A DNA stretch of 64,000 nt from Tidjanibacter sp. (GTDB lineage Bacteria; Bacteroidota; Bacteroidia; Bacteroidales; Rikenellaceae), in NCBI GenBank assembly GCA_017936605.1, contig JAGBFH010000006.1, forward strand, positions 124,001 to 188,000. The letters are read 5' to 3'. The notes below the pieces were generated by a model, which did not search any database, had not been told where the DNA came from, and saw only the letters and a program-made list of their open reading frames with translations. Shown here one piece after another: positions 16,333 through 24,122 of the stretch; the first letter of the stretch is position 1; each line of letters opens with the position of its first letter. The position numbers and the translations under genes are program-made.

Positions 16333-17712
16333 ATGACAAAGAAGCTCTCTATTCTTTTGTTGGCCATCGCCTTTATGGCAGTGTCGGTAGCGGGTTGCGA
16401 GCCCGTAAATCCCGAGCCTCCCGTTGAGGAAGTTCCCGAAACCCCCGAAGACCTCGAGCCCCTCAAGTCCAAGATGGTCATCAGTGACAACTGGATTTTC
16501 GAGGGTCAGCCTGTGCTCACCATCTCCTCGCAGAACCCCAATGAGGTGGAGGCCGATGCGGCTGTGAAGGTCTACTTCTACACCGACAAGAAGAAACAGA
16601 TAGACATCGTGGAGTTCACCGAGAAGGTGCCCGCAGGGAAGACCAAGGAGATTGCCGTACAGCCCAATGTGATCCTCGAGCCCGGCTTCTATAAGGCTAC
16701 TTGTGCTGTGAATGGCAAGATTGTGCGCAGCTTCGTATTTGGCGTGTCGCCCTCCCAGATTGTTTCGGCTCCCGACAAACAGCCCGACTTCGACGAGTTC
16801 TGGCAGGCAGCCAAGGATGAGCTCGCCGCTCTCGATATGAACGCAACCCTCACCGAGATTACCTCCAAGAGTTCCTCGGCTCGCAAGGTCTATCTGGTGG
16901 AGATGCAGTCGGTGCCCGATAGCCCGGGTGGTGAGCCCGTGATTATCCGCGGCTACTATCTCGAGCCCCAGGATGGCGAGAAACACCCCGTTATGATTCA
17001 CTTCTTCGGCTACGACGACCAGAAGCCCACCAGTAAGCTCAGCTGTCCTTCGGGTGGCTCGTCTGCCGAGTTCGCAGAGTTCTACCTCTCGACTCGCGGT
17101 CAGATTCTCAACAACCGTCCCGCCAATCTTCGTGAGCCCGACGGTAAAGGCGACTTCGTGAATACCTATGGCGATTGGTTTGCCTACAACTTCGGCAATA
17201 GGGATGGCTACTACTATCGTGGCGCATTTATGGACTGTGTGCAGGCTGTGCGCTTTATGGCTACCCGCCCCACCAGTGATATGACCAACCTCTTCGCCGA
17301 GGGCTCGAGCCAGGGTGGTGCATTCTCCTATGCGGCTGCTGCCCTGAGCGACTATCCCTTCACCGCCATCGCTCCCTGTGTGGCTTTCTTGGGCGACTTC
17401 CCCGACTACTTCGACATCGTTTCGTGGCCCGGCAGCACCGCACGCGACAATCAGGGCTCGATGACCGACGAGGAGATGTTCGCATTCCTCTCGTACTTCG
17501 ACACCAAGAACTTGGCAACCCGCATCAATGCTGCTGTGATTGCTTGTAGCGGTTTGCAGGATGGTACCTGTCCTCCCCACACCAACCTCGCACCATTCAA
17601 CAACCTGCCCACCTCGGATAAGGAGATGTACTACTATCCCGAGATGAAACACGAGATTCCCTCGGACTGGTCGGGCAAATACAGAAAATTCTTCAAGGAG
17701 CGCATCAAATAG
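16333..17712 (+). CDS. Acetyl xylan esterase-like (CE7/AXE1) lipoprotein
   Basis: The 459-residue protein has a lipoprotein signal peptide (SVAGC) and a Pro/Glu-rich linker. An N-terminal beta domain (about 45-140) is followed by an alpha/beta hydrolase of the AXE1/CE7 type. The nucleophile motif is GSSQGGAFS, the acid lies in SGLQDGTCPP, and the histidine is in EMKHEI near the end, giving a full Ser-Asp-His triad. CE7 enzymes remove acetyl groups from xylo-oligosaccharides or cephalosporins. Here a periplasmic or surface role in glycan deacetylation next to the receptor/lipoprotein pair is an inference. It has its own promoter and terminator. Confidence 0.85.
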   Translation: MTKKLSILLLAIAFMAVSVAGCEPVNPEPPVEEVPETPEDLEPLKSKMVISDNWIFEGQPVLTISSQNPNEVEADAAVKVYFYTDKKKQIDIVEFTEKVPAGKTKEIAVQPNVILEPGFYKATCAVNGKIVRSFVFGVSPSQIVSAPDKQPDFDEFWQAAKDELAALDMNATLTEITSKSSSARKVYLVEMQSVPDSPGGEPVIIRGYYLEPQDGEKHPVMIHFFGYDDQKPTSKLSCPSGGSSAEFAEFYLSTRGQILNNRPANLREPDGKGDFVNTYGDWFAYNFGNRDGYYYRGAFMDCVQAVRFMATRPTSDMTNLFAEGSSQGGAFSYAAAALSDYPFTAIAPCVAFLGDFPDYFDIVSWPGSTARDNQGSMTDEEMFAFLSYFDTKNLATRINAAVIACSGLQDGTCPPHTNLAPFNNLPTSDKEMYYYPEMKHEIPSDWSGKYRKFFKERIK

Positions 17713-17765
17713 CGCTTCAGAGGAGATAATAGAAAAACTCCTTTTATCAGGAATAAGGTTTGTAG

Positions 17766-17805
17766 AAACAGCGGTTGGCCCAAAAGAAATGGCCAACCGC
17801 TGTTT
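17766..17805. terminator. Hairpin terminator between esterase and xseB
   Basis: AAACAGCGGTTGGCC (17766-17780) pairs perfectly with GGCCAACCGCTGTTT (17791-17805). The two flanking genes converge on it. Confidence 0.85.
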
Positions 17806-17851
17806 GTTGCTATTATTAATAAATAGGTATGTCTGGACCCACTCCCGAGGG

Positions 17852-18043
17852 CTAACCCTCCAGAATCTCCTTCACTTCGCCCTCGACCTTCAGCAGTCGT
17901 GCGCGGCAGAATTTGATGAGCTCGGTGGCTCGTGTGACCTTCGAGGCGAGGGTGTCGATGTCGGTGTCGGCACTCTCGATGGAGCGCAGAATCTCCTCCA
18001 ACTCTTGGAGGGCCTGGCTGTAGGTTAATTCGTTGTTACTCAT
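17852..18043 (-). CDS. xseB: Exodeoxyribonuclease VII small subunit
   Basis: This 63-residue acidic helical protein has the XseB pattern (LTYSQALQELEEILRSIES ... LIKFCRARL). It binds XseA to form exonuclease VII, which degrades single-stranded DNA to oligonucleotides. It starts 5 bp after the xseA stop codon, so the two are one operon. Confidence 0.95.
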   Translation of the reverse strand: MSNNELTYSQALQELEEILRSIESADTDIDTLASKVTRATELIKFCRARLLKVEGEVKEILEG

Positions 18044-18048
18044 AGTAT

Positions 18049-19302
18049 TTAGTCGTTTTTCTTGTTGTCTGTGATAATTGCCGAGGTGGTGCCCCTTCGG
18101 AGCGTTATCTCCACCTTGTCGCCCTCCTTGAGCAGCGAAGAGTCGGTGATGGTCTTACCCCCGCACCTGACCATCGCAAAGCCCATCCTGAGGATACGCT
18201 CGGGCGAGGAGGCTTCGGCCGACGACTCGGCAAGCAGCAGGCGCGAGCGGTGGCTCTCGAGGAGCCTTTCGGTGGCGTGGCGGAGTCCCAACTGATGGCG
18301 CTCCAGTGAGAGCGAGTGGGTGGCCAGCAGGCCTGTGGTGTTGCCTGCAAGGCGGGCGCTGTGGAGCGCAAGAACGGTCGCTTGGTTTGTGAGGGTGTGG
18401 CCCACGATAGTGGTAATCTGCTCATAGAGCCCCTCGACCTCACTATGGTAGCCCTCGGCCAGCGCGACCAGAAAGTCGGCAACGGCTGTGGGGGTCTTGA
18501 GCGTGCGAGAGGCGACCATATCGGCCACCGAACTATCCTTGTCGTGGCCTATGCCTGTGACCACGGGCAGCGGAAACTGAGCAATGTGGGAGCAGAGGGC
18601 GTAGGAGTTGAAGCACTCCATATCGCTCTGTGAGCCGCCACCTCGGATGATTGCCACCACATCGAACTCCTCCTCGCGCTCGGCCACCTGGCCGAGTGCC
18701 TCAATTATGGACTCCTCGGCCGCAGCGCCCTGCATAAGGGCCCCAAAGAGCGTCATCTCAATCCTATAGGGCGACTCGGCAAGGTGATTTCTGAAGTCCT
18801 GAAGACCTGCGGCTGTGGCCGAGGAGATGACCGCAACGCGCTGGGCGAGGGTGGGGAAGGGGAGTGAAGAGTTGAGTGAGAATACACCGTCGGCCTCGAG
18901 TGCGGCTATGGTTTCGCGCTTGCGCCTCTCGCCCTCGCCGAGGGTATATGTGGGGTCGATGTCGCTCACCACCAGTGAGAGCCCGTAGGCCTCGTGGAAC
19001 GAGATGGTGACCTTCAGCAGCACACTCATACCAGCCCGAAGCTGCTCGCCCGTGGCCTCACGGAAGTAGCTCGAGAGCATCAGCCAACGATTGCGCCAGA
19101 TGGCTGCCGAGGCTTTGGCCTTGGGGGTGCCATCCTTCTCGGCCTTCTCGATGAGCTCCAGATAGCAGTGGCCCGAGTAGCGATTCTCCTTCATCTCGCC
19201 AATCTCGGCACTAATCCACACCCCGAGAGGAAAGCTCTCGGAGAGCGTGCGCTTCACATCGGCGAGTAATTCGGAGAGTGTTATGTGTTTTTCGGGTGTC
19301 AT
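18049..19302 (-). CDS. xseA: Exodeoxyribonuclease VII large subunit
   Basis: The 417-residue protein has an N-terminal OB-fold (ISLSELLADVK... FPLGVWISAEIGEMKENRYSGHCYLELIE) and the Exonuc_VII_L catalytic region with RVAVISSATAAGLQDF, IIRGGGSQSDMECFN and PVVTGIGHDKDSSVADMVAS. A coiled-coil segment and a small C-terminal domain follow. The frame is open far upstream antisense to prfA, but the start is placed at 19302, where the OB-fold begins. The -7 box (TACCTTTG, minus, 19315-19308) ends only 5 nt before this ATG, so the mRNA may be leaderless. Confidence 0.94.
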   Translation of the reverse strand: MTPEKHITLSELLADVKRTLSESFPLGVWISAEIGEMKENRYSGHCYLELIEKAEKDGTPKAKASAAIWRNRWLMLSSYFREATGEQLRAGMSVLLKVTISFHEAYGLSLVVSDIDPTYTLGEGERRKRETIAALEADGVFSLNSSLPFPTLAQRVAVISSATAAGLQDFRNHLAESPYRIEMTLFGALMQGAAAEESIIEALGQVAEREEEFDVVAIIRGGGSQSDMECFNSYALCSHIAQFPLPVVTGIGHDKDSSVADMVASRTLKTPTAVADFLVALAEGYHSEVEGLYEQITTIVGHTLTNQATVLALHSARLAGNTTGLLATHSLSLERHQLGLRHATERLLESHRSRLLLAESSAEASSPERILRMGFAMVRCGGKTITDSSLLKEGDKVEITLRRGTTSAIITDNKKND

Positions 19303-19307
19303 TATCA

Positions 19308-19337
19308 CAAAGGTACGAAAAAAAATTCCTATCTTTG
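19308..19337. promoter_or_regulatory. Overlapping divergent promoters xseA / prfA
   Basis: TACCTTTG on the minus strand (19315-19308) drives xseA and TATCTTTG on the plus strand (19330-19337) drives prfA. Only 14 bp separate them, so their -33 regions must overlap each other's core. Confidence 0.7.
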
Positions 19338-19356
19338 CGGCCAAAGCAGAAATTTT

Positions 19357-20445
19357 ATGGTAGATAACGCTATACTCAACAGACTCGACGGACTGAAAAT
19401 AAAGTTCGAAGAGATGGGCCAGCAGATGACTGACCCCGAAGTAATCGCCGATATGAAGCGATTTGTGCAGCTCAACAAGGAGTACCGAGAGCTTGAACCC
19501 CTTGTGGCAGCCGCCGATAAGTTCAAGAAGACCCTCACCAACATCGAGGACGCAAAGGATATTCTTGCCAACGAGAAAGATGAGGATATGAGGGAGATGG
19601 CACGCGAGGAGCTCGCCGAGCTTGAGCCCCTGGCTGCAAAACTCGAGGAGGATATTAAACTCCTTCTCATCCCCAAGGACCCCCAGGATGGCAAGAATGC
19701 CATTGTGGAGATTCGTGGCGGTACGGGTGGCGACGAGGCAGCACTCTTTGCCGGCGACCTGCTGCGTATGTATATGAAATATGTCGAGAGCAAGGGTTGG
19801 AAGCACGAAATCAACTCCTTCTCGGAGGGCTCGGCCGGTGGCTACAAGGAGGTAGTTATGAAGGTAACGGGCGACGGTGTCTATGGCACGCTCAAGTATG
19901 AGAGTGGCGTTCACCGCGTGCAGCGTGTGCCTGCAACCGAGACTCAGGGCCGCATCCACACCTCGGCTGCTACGGTGGCAGTCCTGCCCGAGGCCGACGA
20001 GTTCGATGTGGAGATTTCGATGAACGACATCCGCAAGGATACCTACTGCGCAAGTGGCCCTGGTGGTCAGTGTGTGAACACCACCTACTCGGCTGTGCGT
20101 CTGACCCACATCCCCACAGGTATCGTTGTGCAGTGTCAGGACCAGAAATCGCAGCTCAAGAACTTCGACAAGGCTCTCGAGGAGTTGCGTACCCGTATCT
20201 TCAACCTCGAGTATGCTAAGTATATGGACGAGATTGCCTCGAAGCGTAAGACTATGGTGTCGACAGGCGATAGGAGCGCAAAGATTCGCACCTACAACTA
20301 TCCCCAGGGCCGCATCACCGACCACCGCATAAACTACACCATCTACAACCTGCCCGCCTTTATGAATGGCGACATTCAGGACTGCATCGACCAGTTGGTT
20401 GTGGCTGAGAATGCGGAGCGACTGAAGGAGAGCGAACTCGGCTAA
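19357..20445 (+). CDS. prfA: Peptide chain release factor 1
   Basis: RF1 recognises UAA and UAG stop codons and triggers peptide release. The 362-residue protein has the RF1 codon-reading motif PAT in RVPATETQGRIHTS and the GGQ catalytic loop in SGPGGQCVNTTYSAVR. The coiled N-terminal region is intact. Start at 19357 fits the family start and lies 19 nt after the -7 box. The UAG-reading factor matters here because the lipoprotein at 12.8 kb contains an internal TAG. The gene's stop codon merges with the left arm of palindrome A3. Confidence 0.97.
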   Translation: MVDNAILNRLDGLKIKFEEMGQQMTDPEVIADMKRFVQLNKEYRELEPLVAAADKFKKTLTNIEDAKDILANEKDEDMREMAREELAELEPLAAKLEEDIKLLLIPKDPQDGKNAIVEIRGGTGGDEAALFAGDLLRMYMKYVESKGWKHEINSFSEGSAGGYKEVVMKVTGDGVYGTLKYESGVHRVQRVPATETQGRIHTSAATVAVLPEADEFDVEISMNDIRKDTYCASGPGGQCVNTTYSAVRLTHIPTGIVVQCQDQKSQLKNFDKALEELRTRIFNLEYAKYMDEIASKRKTMVSTGDRSAKIRTYNYPQGRITDHRINYTIYNLPAFMNGDIQDCIDQLVVAENAERLKESELG

Positions 20446-20570
20446 AAACGCATATAGCGGGCGACTGCTTCGTTATACAACAAAAATGTGCTCTGGCATT
20501 TACGCTTAAGTAATATGCCAGAGCATTTTTTGTTGCAAGCCTTGCATTCATCCCGCTATATGCGTTTTTT
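20444..20570 (+). repeat. Nested palindromic repeat, family A copy 3 (prfA 3' end)
   Basis: The outer arms AAAAACGCATATAGCGGG and CCCGCTATATGCGTTTTT are exactly complementary, yet differ from the arms of copy 1. The inner palindrome (CAACAAAAAT...ATTTTTTGTTG) is nearly identical. The right arm ends in T6. Confidence 0.9.
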
Positions 20571-20575
20571 GTGGG

Positions 20576-20697
20576 GGGCGAGCACATCTCGCGGGTGAAT
20601 TTTGCACCAAATTTCAAAGGTGGCTTCCTCATTTGCGCCAAGCAAACTGCGGAGCCACCTTCTCATTTGTCACAAAATTCCCTCCGCGATATGCGCT
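20576..20697 (+). repeat. Palindromic repeat, family B copy 1
   Basis: A ~100-bp unit (CATCTCGCGGGTGAATTTTG ... CACAAAATTCC) contains the stem AAGGTGGCTTC / GAGCCACCTT. It is shared with 44341-44440. Imperfect outer arms (GAGCACATCTCGCGG with CCGCGATATGCGCTC) are present in this copy. Confidence 0.8.
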
Positions 20698-20870
20698 CTT
20701 GTGTCTTATAGGTCTACTGGTCTACTGGTCTACTGGTCTGCTGGTCTATGGGGCCGATGGGTCTTATAGGTCTTATAGGTCCCATAAGTCTTATTGGCCT
20801 CATTTCTCTCATTTCTCTCATTTCATAACTTTCAACTCTCAATTTTGAATTTTGAATTTTGAATTTTGCA
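20698..20870. repeat. Mosaic spacer with 9-bp and 7-bp arrays
   Basis: The spacer has five near-copies of GGTCTACTG (20711-20750), GTCTTATAG copies (20761-20779), and CTCATTTCT copies (20799-20824), all at 9-bp period. A TTTTGAA array at 7-bp period (20842-20867) follows, directly upstream of the tRNA promoter. There is no gene here. Confidence 0.85.
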
Positions 20871-20887
20871 TTTTATTCGTATCTTTG
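20858..20887 (+). promoter_or_regulatory. Promoter of the CAU tRNA gene
   Basis: TTTG (20858-20861), 18 bp spacer, TATCTTTG (20880-20887). The -33 box lies inside the TTTTGAA repeat, which offers several possible TTTG positions. Confidence 0.65.
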
Positions 20888-20906
20888 TGGGCTCAATATT
20901 GAGTGC

Positions 20907-20980
20907 GGGCCCATAGCTCAGTTGGTCAGAGCAGCGGACTCATAATCCGAAGGTCGTGGGATCATGCCCCTCTGGGCCCA
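20907..20980 (+). tRNA. tRNA with CAU anticodon, probably Ile2 (lysidine type)
   Basis: Acceptor GGGCCCA (20907-20913) pairs with TGGGCCC, with discriminator A at 20980. The D arm is GCTC/GAGC and the anticodon loop is CTCATAA (anticodon CAT). The CCA end is not encoded. A second CAU tRNA at 41214-41290 looks like elongator Met, so this one is more likely Ile2; this is an inference. The T-loop reads ATCATGC instead of the usual TTCRANY, and G27 faces A43. Confidence 0.75.
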
Positions 20981-20990
20981 CAAACTACAA

Positions 20991-21023
20991 GGCGGTTGCA
21001 GTGTTGCAACCGTCTTTTTTTTT
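20991..21023 (+). terminator. Terminator after the CAU tRNA
   Basis: GGCGGTTGCA and TGCAACCGTC form a stem, followed by a T9 tract. Confidence 0.85.
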
Positions 21024-21056
21024 GTTTTCGGATGAACAATTTGGCGAAAAAGCGAT

Positions 21057-21064
21057 TATATTTG
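21057..21064 (+). promoter_or_regulatory. -7 box of ddh (TATATTTG)
   Basis: TAnnTTTG match 32 bp upstream of the ddh ATG, just after the tRNA terminator. Confidence 0.55.
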
Positions 21065-21096
21065 CCATTGAAAAATGGATAAAAAACAGTAAGACG

Positions 21097-21993
21097 ATGA
21101 AAAAGATTAGAGCTGCCGTAGTAGGTTACGGCAATATCGGTAAGTATGTTTTGGAGGCCCTCGAGGTGGCCCCCGATTTTGAGGTTGCAGGCATTGTTCG
21201 CAGGGCTTCGTCGCTCGGCGAGAAAAATACTACAGGCTATGAGGTTGTGGGCTCACTGGAGGAGCTCAAGGATGTGGATGTGGCAATCATCTGCACCCCC
21301 TCGCGCCTGGTGGAGCAGAGCGCCAAAAGGGCTCTCGAACTGGGCATTCCCACCGTGGATAGCTTCGATATTCACTCTGAGATTTATGGCGTGCGCTCGC
21401 GCTTAGACGAGGTCGCCAAGGCCCACGGCGTGGCAGCCATCCTCTCGGCAGGTTGGGACCCTGGTAGCGACTCTATAGTTCGAGCCCTTCTGGAGGTGTG
21501 TGCCCCTCAGGGCGTCACCTACACCAACTTCGGTCCCGGTATGAGTATGGGCCACACGGTGGCTGTGAAGGCTGTGGAGGGCGTAAAGGCTGCCCTCTCG
21601 ATGACCATCCCTCTGGGCACAGGCATCCATCGCCGTATGGTCTATGTGGAGTTGGAGGAGGGTCAGGACTTCCAGAGGGTGGCCGAGGCCATCAAGACGG
21701 ATGCCTACTTCGTTAATGACGAGACCCACATTAAACAGGTGGAGAGCGTTGCGGCGCTGCTCGATATGGGCCACGGCGTGAATATGGTGCGCAAGGGCGC
21801 TTCGGGCAAGACCCAGAATCAGCGCTTTGAGTTCAATATGAGCATTGATAACCCCGGCCTTACGGGTCAGATTTTGGTGTCGGCTGCACGCGCAGTCCTG
21901 CGTCAACGCCCCGGTGCCTACACGATGATTGAGGTGCCCCTTGTGGACTTCCTCTACGGCGAAAGGGAGGCCCTCATCCGCCGCCTCGTGTAA
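21097..21993 (+). CDS. ddh: meso-Diaminopimelate D-dehydrogenase
   Basis: Ddh makes meso-diaminopimelate directly from tetrahydrodipicolinate, ammonia and NADPH, a one-step route to lysine and peptidoglycan precursor. The 298-residue protein starts with the NADPH-binding fold IRAAVVGYGNIGKYVLEAL and has the conserved SAGWDPGSDSIVR and FGPGMSMGHTVAVKAV blocks. The start at 21097 is where the Rossmann fold begins, after a -7 box. The longer open frame starts inside the tRNA and is not real. It ends at a hairpin shared with the convergent threonine aldolase gene. Confidence 0.95.
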   Translation: MKKIRAAVVGYGNIGKYVLEALEVAPDFEVAGIVRRASSLGEKNTTGYEVVGSLEELKDVDVAIICTPSRLVEQSAKRALELGIPTVDSFDIHSEIYGVRSRLDEVAKAHGVAAILSAGWDPGSDSIVRALLEVCAPQGVTYTNFGPGMSMGHTVAVKAVEGVKAALSMTIPLGTGIHRRMVYVELEEGQDFQRVAEAIKTDAYFVNDETHIKQVESVAALLDMGHGVNMVRKGASGKTQNQRFEFNMSIDNPGLTGQILVSAARAVLRQRPGAYTMIEVPLVDFLYGEREALIRRLV

Positions 21994-22016
21994 GAGAATT
22001 TTGGCTATGAATATGA

Positions 22017-22047
22017 AAACCTCCGACCCGAGAAGGTCGGAGGTTTT
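22017..22047. terminator. Bidirectional terminator ddh / threonine aldolase
   Basis: AAAACCTCCGACC pairs perfectly with GGTCGGAGGTTTT around loop CGAGA. Confidence 0.9.
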
Positions 22048-22050
22048 GTT

Positions 22051-23085
22051 TTACTTCTGTTCCAATAGTTGGAGTAGGGCGGTGATGTCGTTGTCGGTTG
22101 TGTTCCAACTGGTTACGAATCTGACGGTGCTTTCCCTCTCGCCCCTCGGGCCCCAATATTCAAACCCTGCGTGGGGCTTCAGTCGGTCAACAACCTCATT
22201 GGGCAGCAGGAAAAACTGCTGATTGGTGGGAGAATCTACAACCGAACGATAGCCGAGCCTCTCGAAGCCCTCCTTGAGCCTCAGTGCCAGAGAGGTTGCC
22301 TTGCGACCTATGCGCTCATAGAGCCCGTCGCTAAACAGGGCCTCGAACTGCACACCCAGCAGTCGCCCCTTGGCCAGGAGTGCGCCGTGCTGCTTGACCA
22401 GTGGGAAGAAGTGGGGGAGCAGCGAGGGGTTGGTTACAACGACCGCCTCGCCAAAGAGTGCGCCCACCTTTGTGCCGCCAATGTAGAAGAGATCGGCAAG
22501 GCGGGCAATGTCCCTGAGCGTCACATCACACCCCTCGGCCCCAAGTGCATAGCCGAGTCGTGCGCCGTCGATGTAGAGCGGAATCTTAGCCTTGTGGCAC
22601 ACCTGGCTGAGGGCCTCAAGTTCGGCGAGCGAATAGAGGGTGCCGTACTCGGTGGGGAAGGAGATGTAGAGCATCCCCGGGGCGACCATATGTTCGTAGG
22701 TCTCGTCGCGGTAGAAGTCGTCGATGTAGCGGGCGACATCCTCGGCCCTCACCTTGCCCTCGTGCTGTGGGAGGGTGAGCACCTTATGGCCCGAGGCCTC
22801 GATGGCTCCCGCCTCGTGAACACTTATGTGGCCGCTCTCGGCCGCCAATACCCCCTCGTGACGGGCAAGCAGGCCGTCAATGACGGTGGCATTGGTCTGT
22901 GTGCCGCCCACAAGAAAGTGGACTCTCGCTTCGGGAGCACCACAAGCCTCCCGTATGAGCGCTCGGGCTCGGGCGGTATATTCGTCGGCACCGTAGCCCA
23001 CGGTCTGCTCGAGGTTGGTTTCGATGAGCCTCTGGAGCACCTCGGGGTGGGCACCTGCCATATAGTCGGATTCGAAATGAAGCAT
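22051..23085 (-). CDS. ltaE: Low-specificity L-threonine aldolase
   Basis: This 344-residue PLP enzyme of the beta-eliminating lyase/threonine aldolase family splits L-(allo-)threonine into glycine and acetaldehyde. Conserved pieces: FLVGGTQTNATVIDGLL, ESGHISVHEAGAIE, the PLP-site IDGARLGYAL, and the Schiff-base lysine in YIGGTKVGALFGE. It follows the phosphoesterase gene by 32 bp on the same strand, probably in one transcript. Confidence 0.93.
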   Translation of the reverse strand: MLHFESDYMAGAHPEVLQRLIETNLEQTVGYGADEYTARARALIREACGAPEARVHFLVGGTQTNATVIDGLLARHEGVLAAESGHISVHEAGAIEASGHKVLTLPQHEGKVRAEDVARYIDDFYRDETYEHMVAPGMLYISFPTEYGTLYSLAELEALSQVCHKAKIPLYIDGARLGYALGAEGCDVTLRDIARLADLFYIGGTKVGALFGEAVVVTNPSLLPHFFPLVKQHGALLAKGRLLGVQFEALFSDGLYERIGRKATSLALRLKEGFERLGYRSVVDSPTNQQFFLLPNEVVDRLKPHAGFEYWGPRGERESTVRFVTSWNTTDNDITALLQLLEQK

Positions 23086-23117
23086 AGTATTGTCGTTTGT
23101 TTTATGGTGATGTGTGG

Positions 23118-23939
23118 CTACTTTATCTGCTCGGGAATGGCCTCTATGGCGTAGAAGGTGGGGGTGGGGATGCCATCGGTGATGGTGACGATGGTCACGC
23201 CCGAGGGCTCCTCGCCCAGAGGACGGCCTGCGGCACCCGAGGTGGCAAGCCTTATGCCCTCATACTCGCCCCTAACGCAGTGGTGGAGGTGTCCCGAGAG
23301 GACCAAGTCCACGCCATACTCTGCAAAGAGTGCGAGGTACTTTGTGCGCATCTCGAGGGGAAGATTAACACCCGCATCCTCCTCGTCTGGGCACTCTACA
23401 AAGAGGGGGTGGTGGGCTACCATAATGATGGGTAGGTCACGCTGTGAGGCCGCCTCGAGGCTCTGGCGCATCCACTCATACTCCTTCGGTTCGCCCTCGG
23501 CAATGGTCTTGATGACGCACGAATTGTAGCCAATGGCGGTGTAGCCCTCGCCTTCATAGACGAAGCGGTCGTGGCCATAGCGCAAGATGAACTGCTCCAC
23601 ATCTTCGGGGGTGGCCTCGCCTACATCGTGGTTGCCGGGAACGAAGTAGAGCGGAATATCTTTGTCGAAGAGCGAGCACATCTGGCGGAAACCCTCCAGA
23701 GCTTTGGGGTCGGTGCGCCACTGCACATAGTCACCCGAAAAGACCACAAAGTTGGGCTCCAGACGATTGACGGCGGCGGCAATCTGCTCCATATTTTCCC
23801 TCTCGGGCGTGAAGTCCTCAGACTCGTTGATGAAGCCGAGCTGTGGGTCGGAAATCTGCACGAAGAACTCCGTCTTGGGGGTAGGGGCTTGGCAGGCAAA
23901 GGCCACGAGGGCCAGCAGTAGGGGTAGTACTCTTCTCAT
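23118..23939 (-). CDS. Exported metallophosphoesterase
   Basis: This 273-residue calcineurin-like phosphoesterase shows its metal motifs in order: DPQLGF (D-x-H site with Gln in place of His), FSGDYVQW (GD), GNHD (residues in VPGNHDVG), VAHHPLF, and SGHLHH (GHxH). The signal peptide has a Cys (LLLALVAFAC), so it is likely a lipoprotein. The start at 23939 begins the signal peptide; an upstream in-frame start precedes the -7 box (TACCTTTG, minus, 23977-23970). The substrate is unknown. It heads a two-gene transcript with ltaE. Confidence 0.88.
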   Translation of the reverse strand: MRRVLPLLLALVAFACQAPTPKTEFFVQISDPQLGFINESEDFTPERENMEQIAAAVNRLEPNFVVFSGDYVQWRTDPKALEGFRQMCSLFDKDIPLYFVPGNHDVGEATPEDVEQFILRYGHDRFVYEGEGYTAIGYNSCVIKTIAEGEPKEYEWMRQSLEAASQRDLPIIMVAHHPLFVECPDEEDAGVNLPLEMRTKYLALFAEYGVDLVLSGHLHHCVRGEYEGIRLATSGAAGRPLGEEPSGVTIVTITDGIPTPTFYAIEAIPEQIK

Positions 23940-24073
23940 AGTCCAATCTGTTTTTAGCGTTATTAAGCCCAAAGGTAATGAAAAATCCTGTTCTTTCCTA
24001 TTGGTTGTGCCTCGTGGGGCTCTCAAAGTGATAAATGTTGGGTCTGATTGTTGCTAAATCCTAATTTAATCCG

Positions 24074-24081
24074 TAACTTTG
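24074..24081 (+). promoter_or_regulatory. -7 box of the NagB-like/PIG-L fusion gene (TAACTTTG)
   Basis: TAnnTTTG match 41 bp upstream of the ATG at 24123. Confidence 0.6.
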
Positions 24082-24122
24082 AGGGTTAGTTAGAAACATA
24101 AAAATCTAAAAATATATAGACT

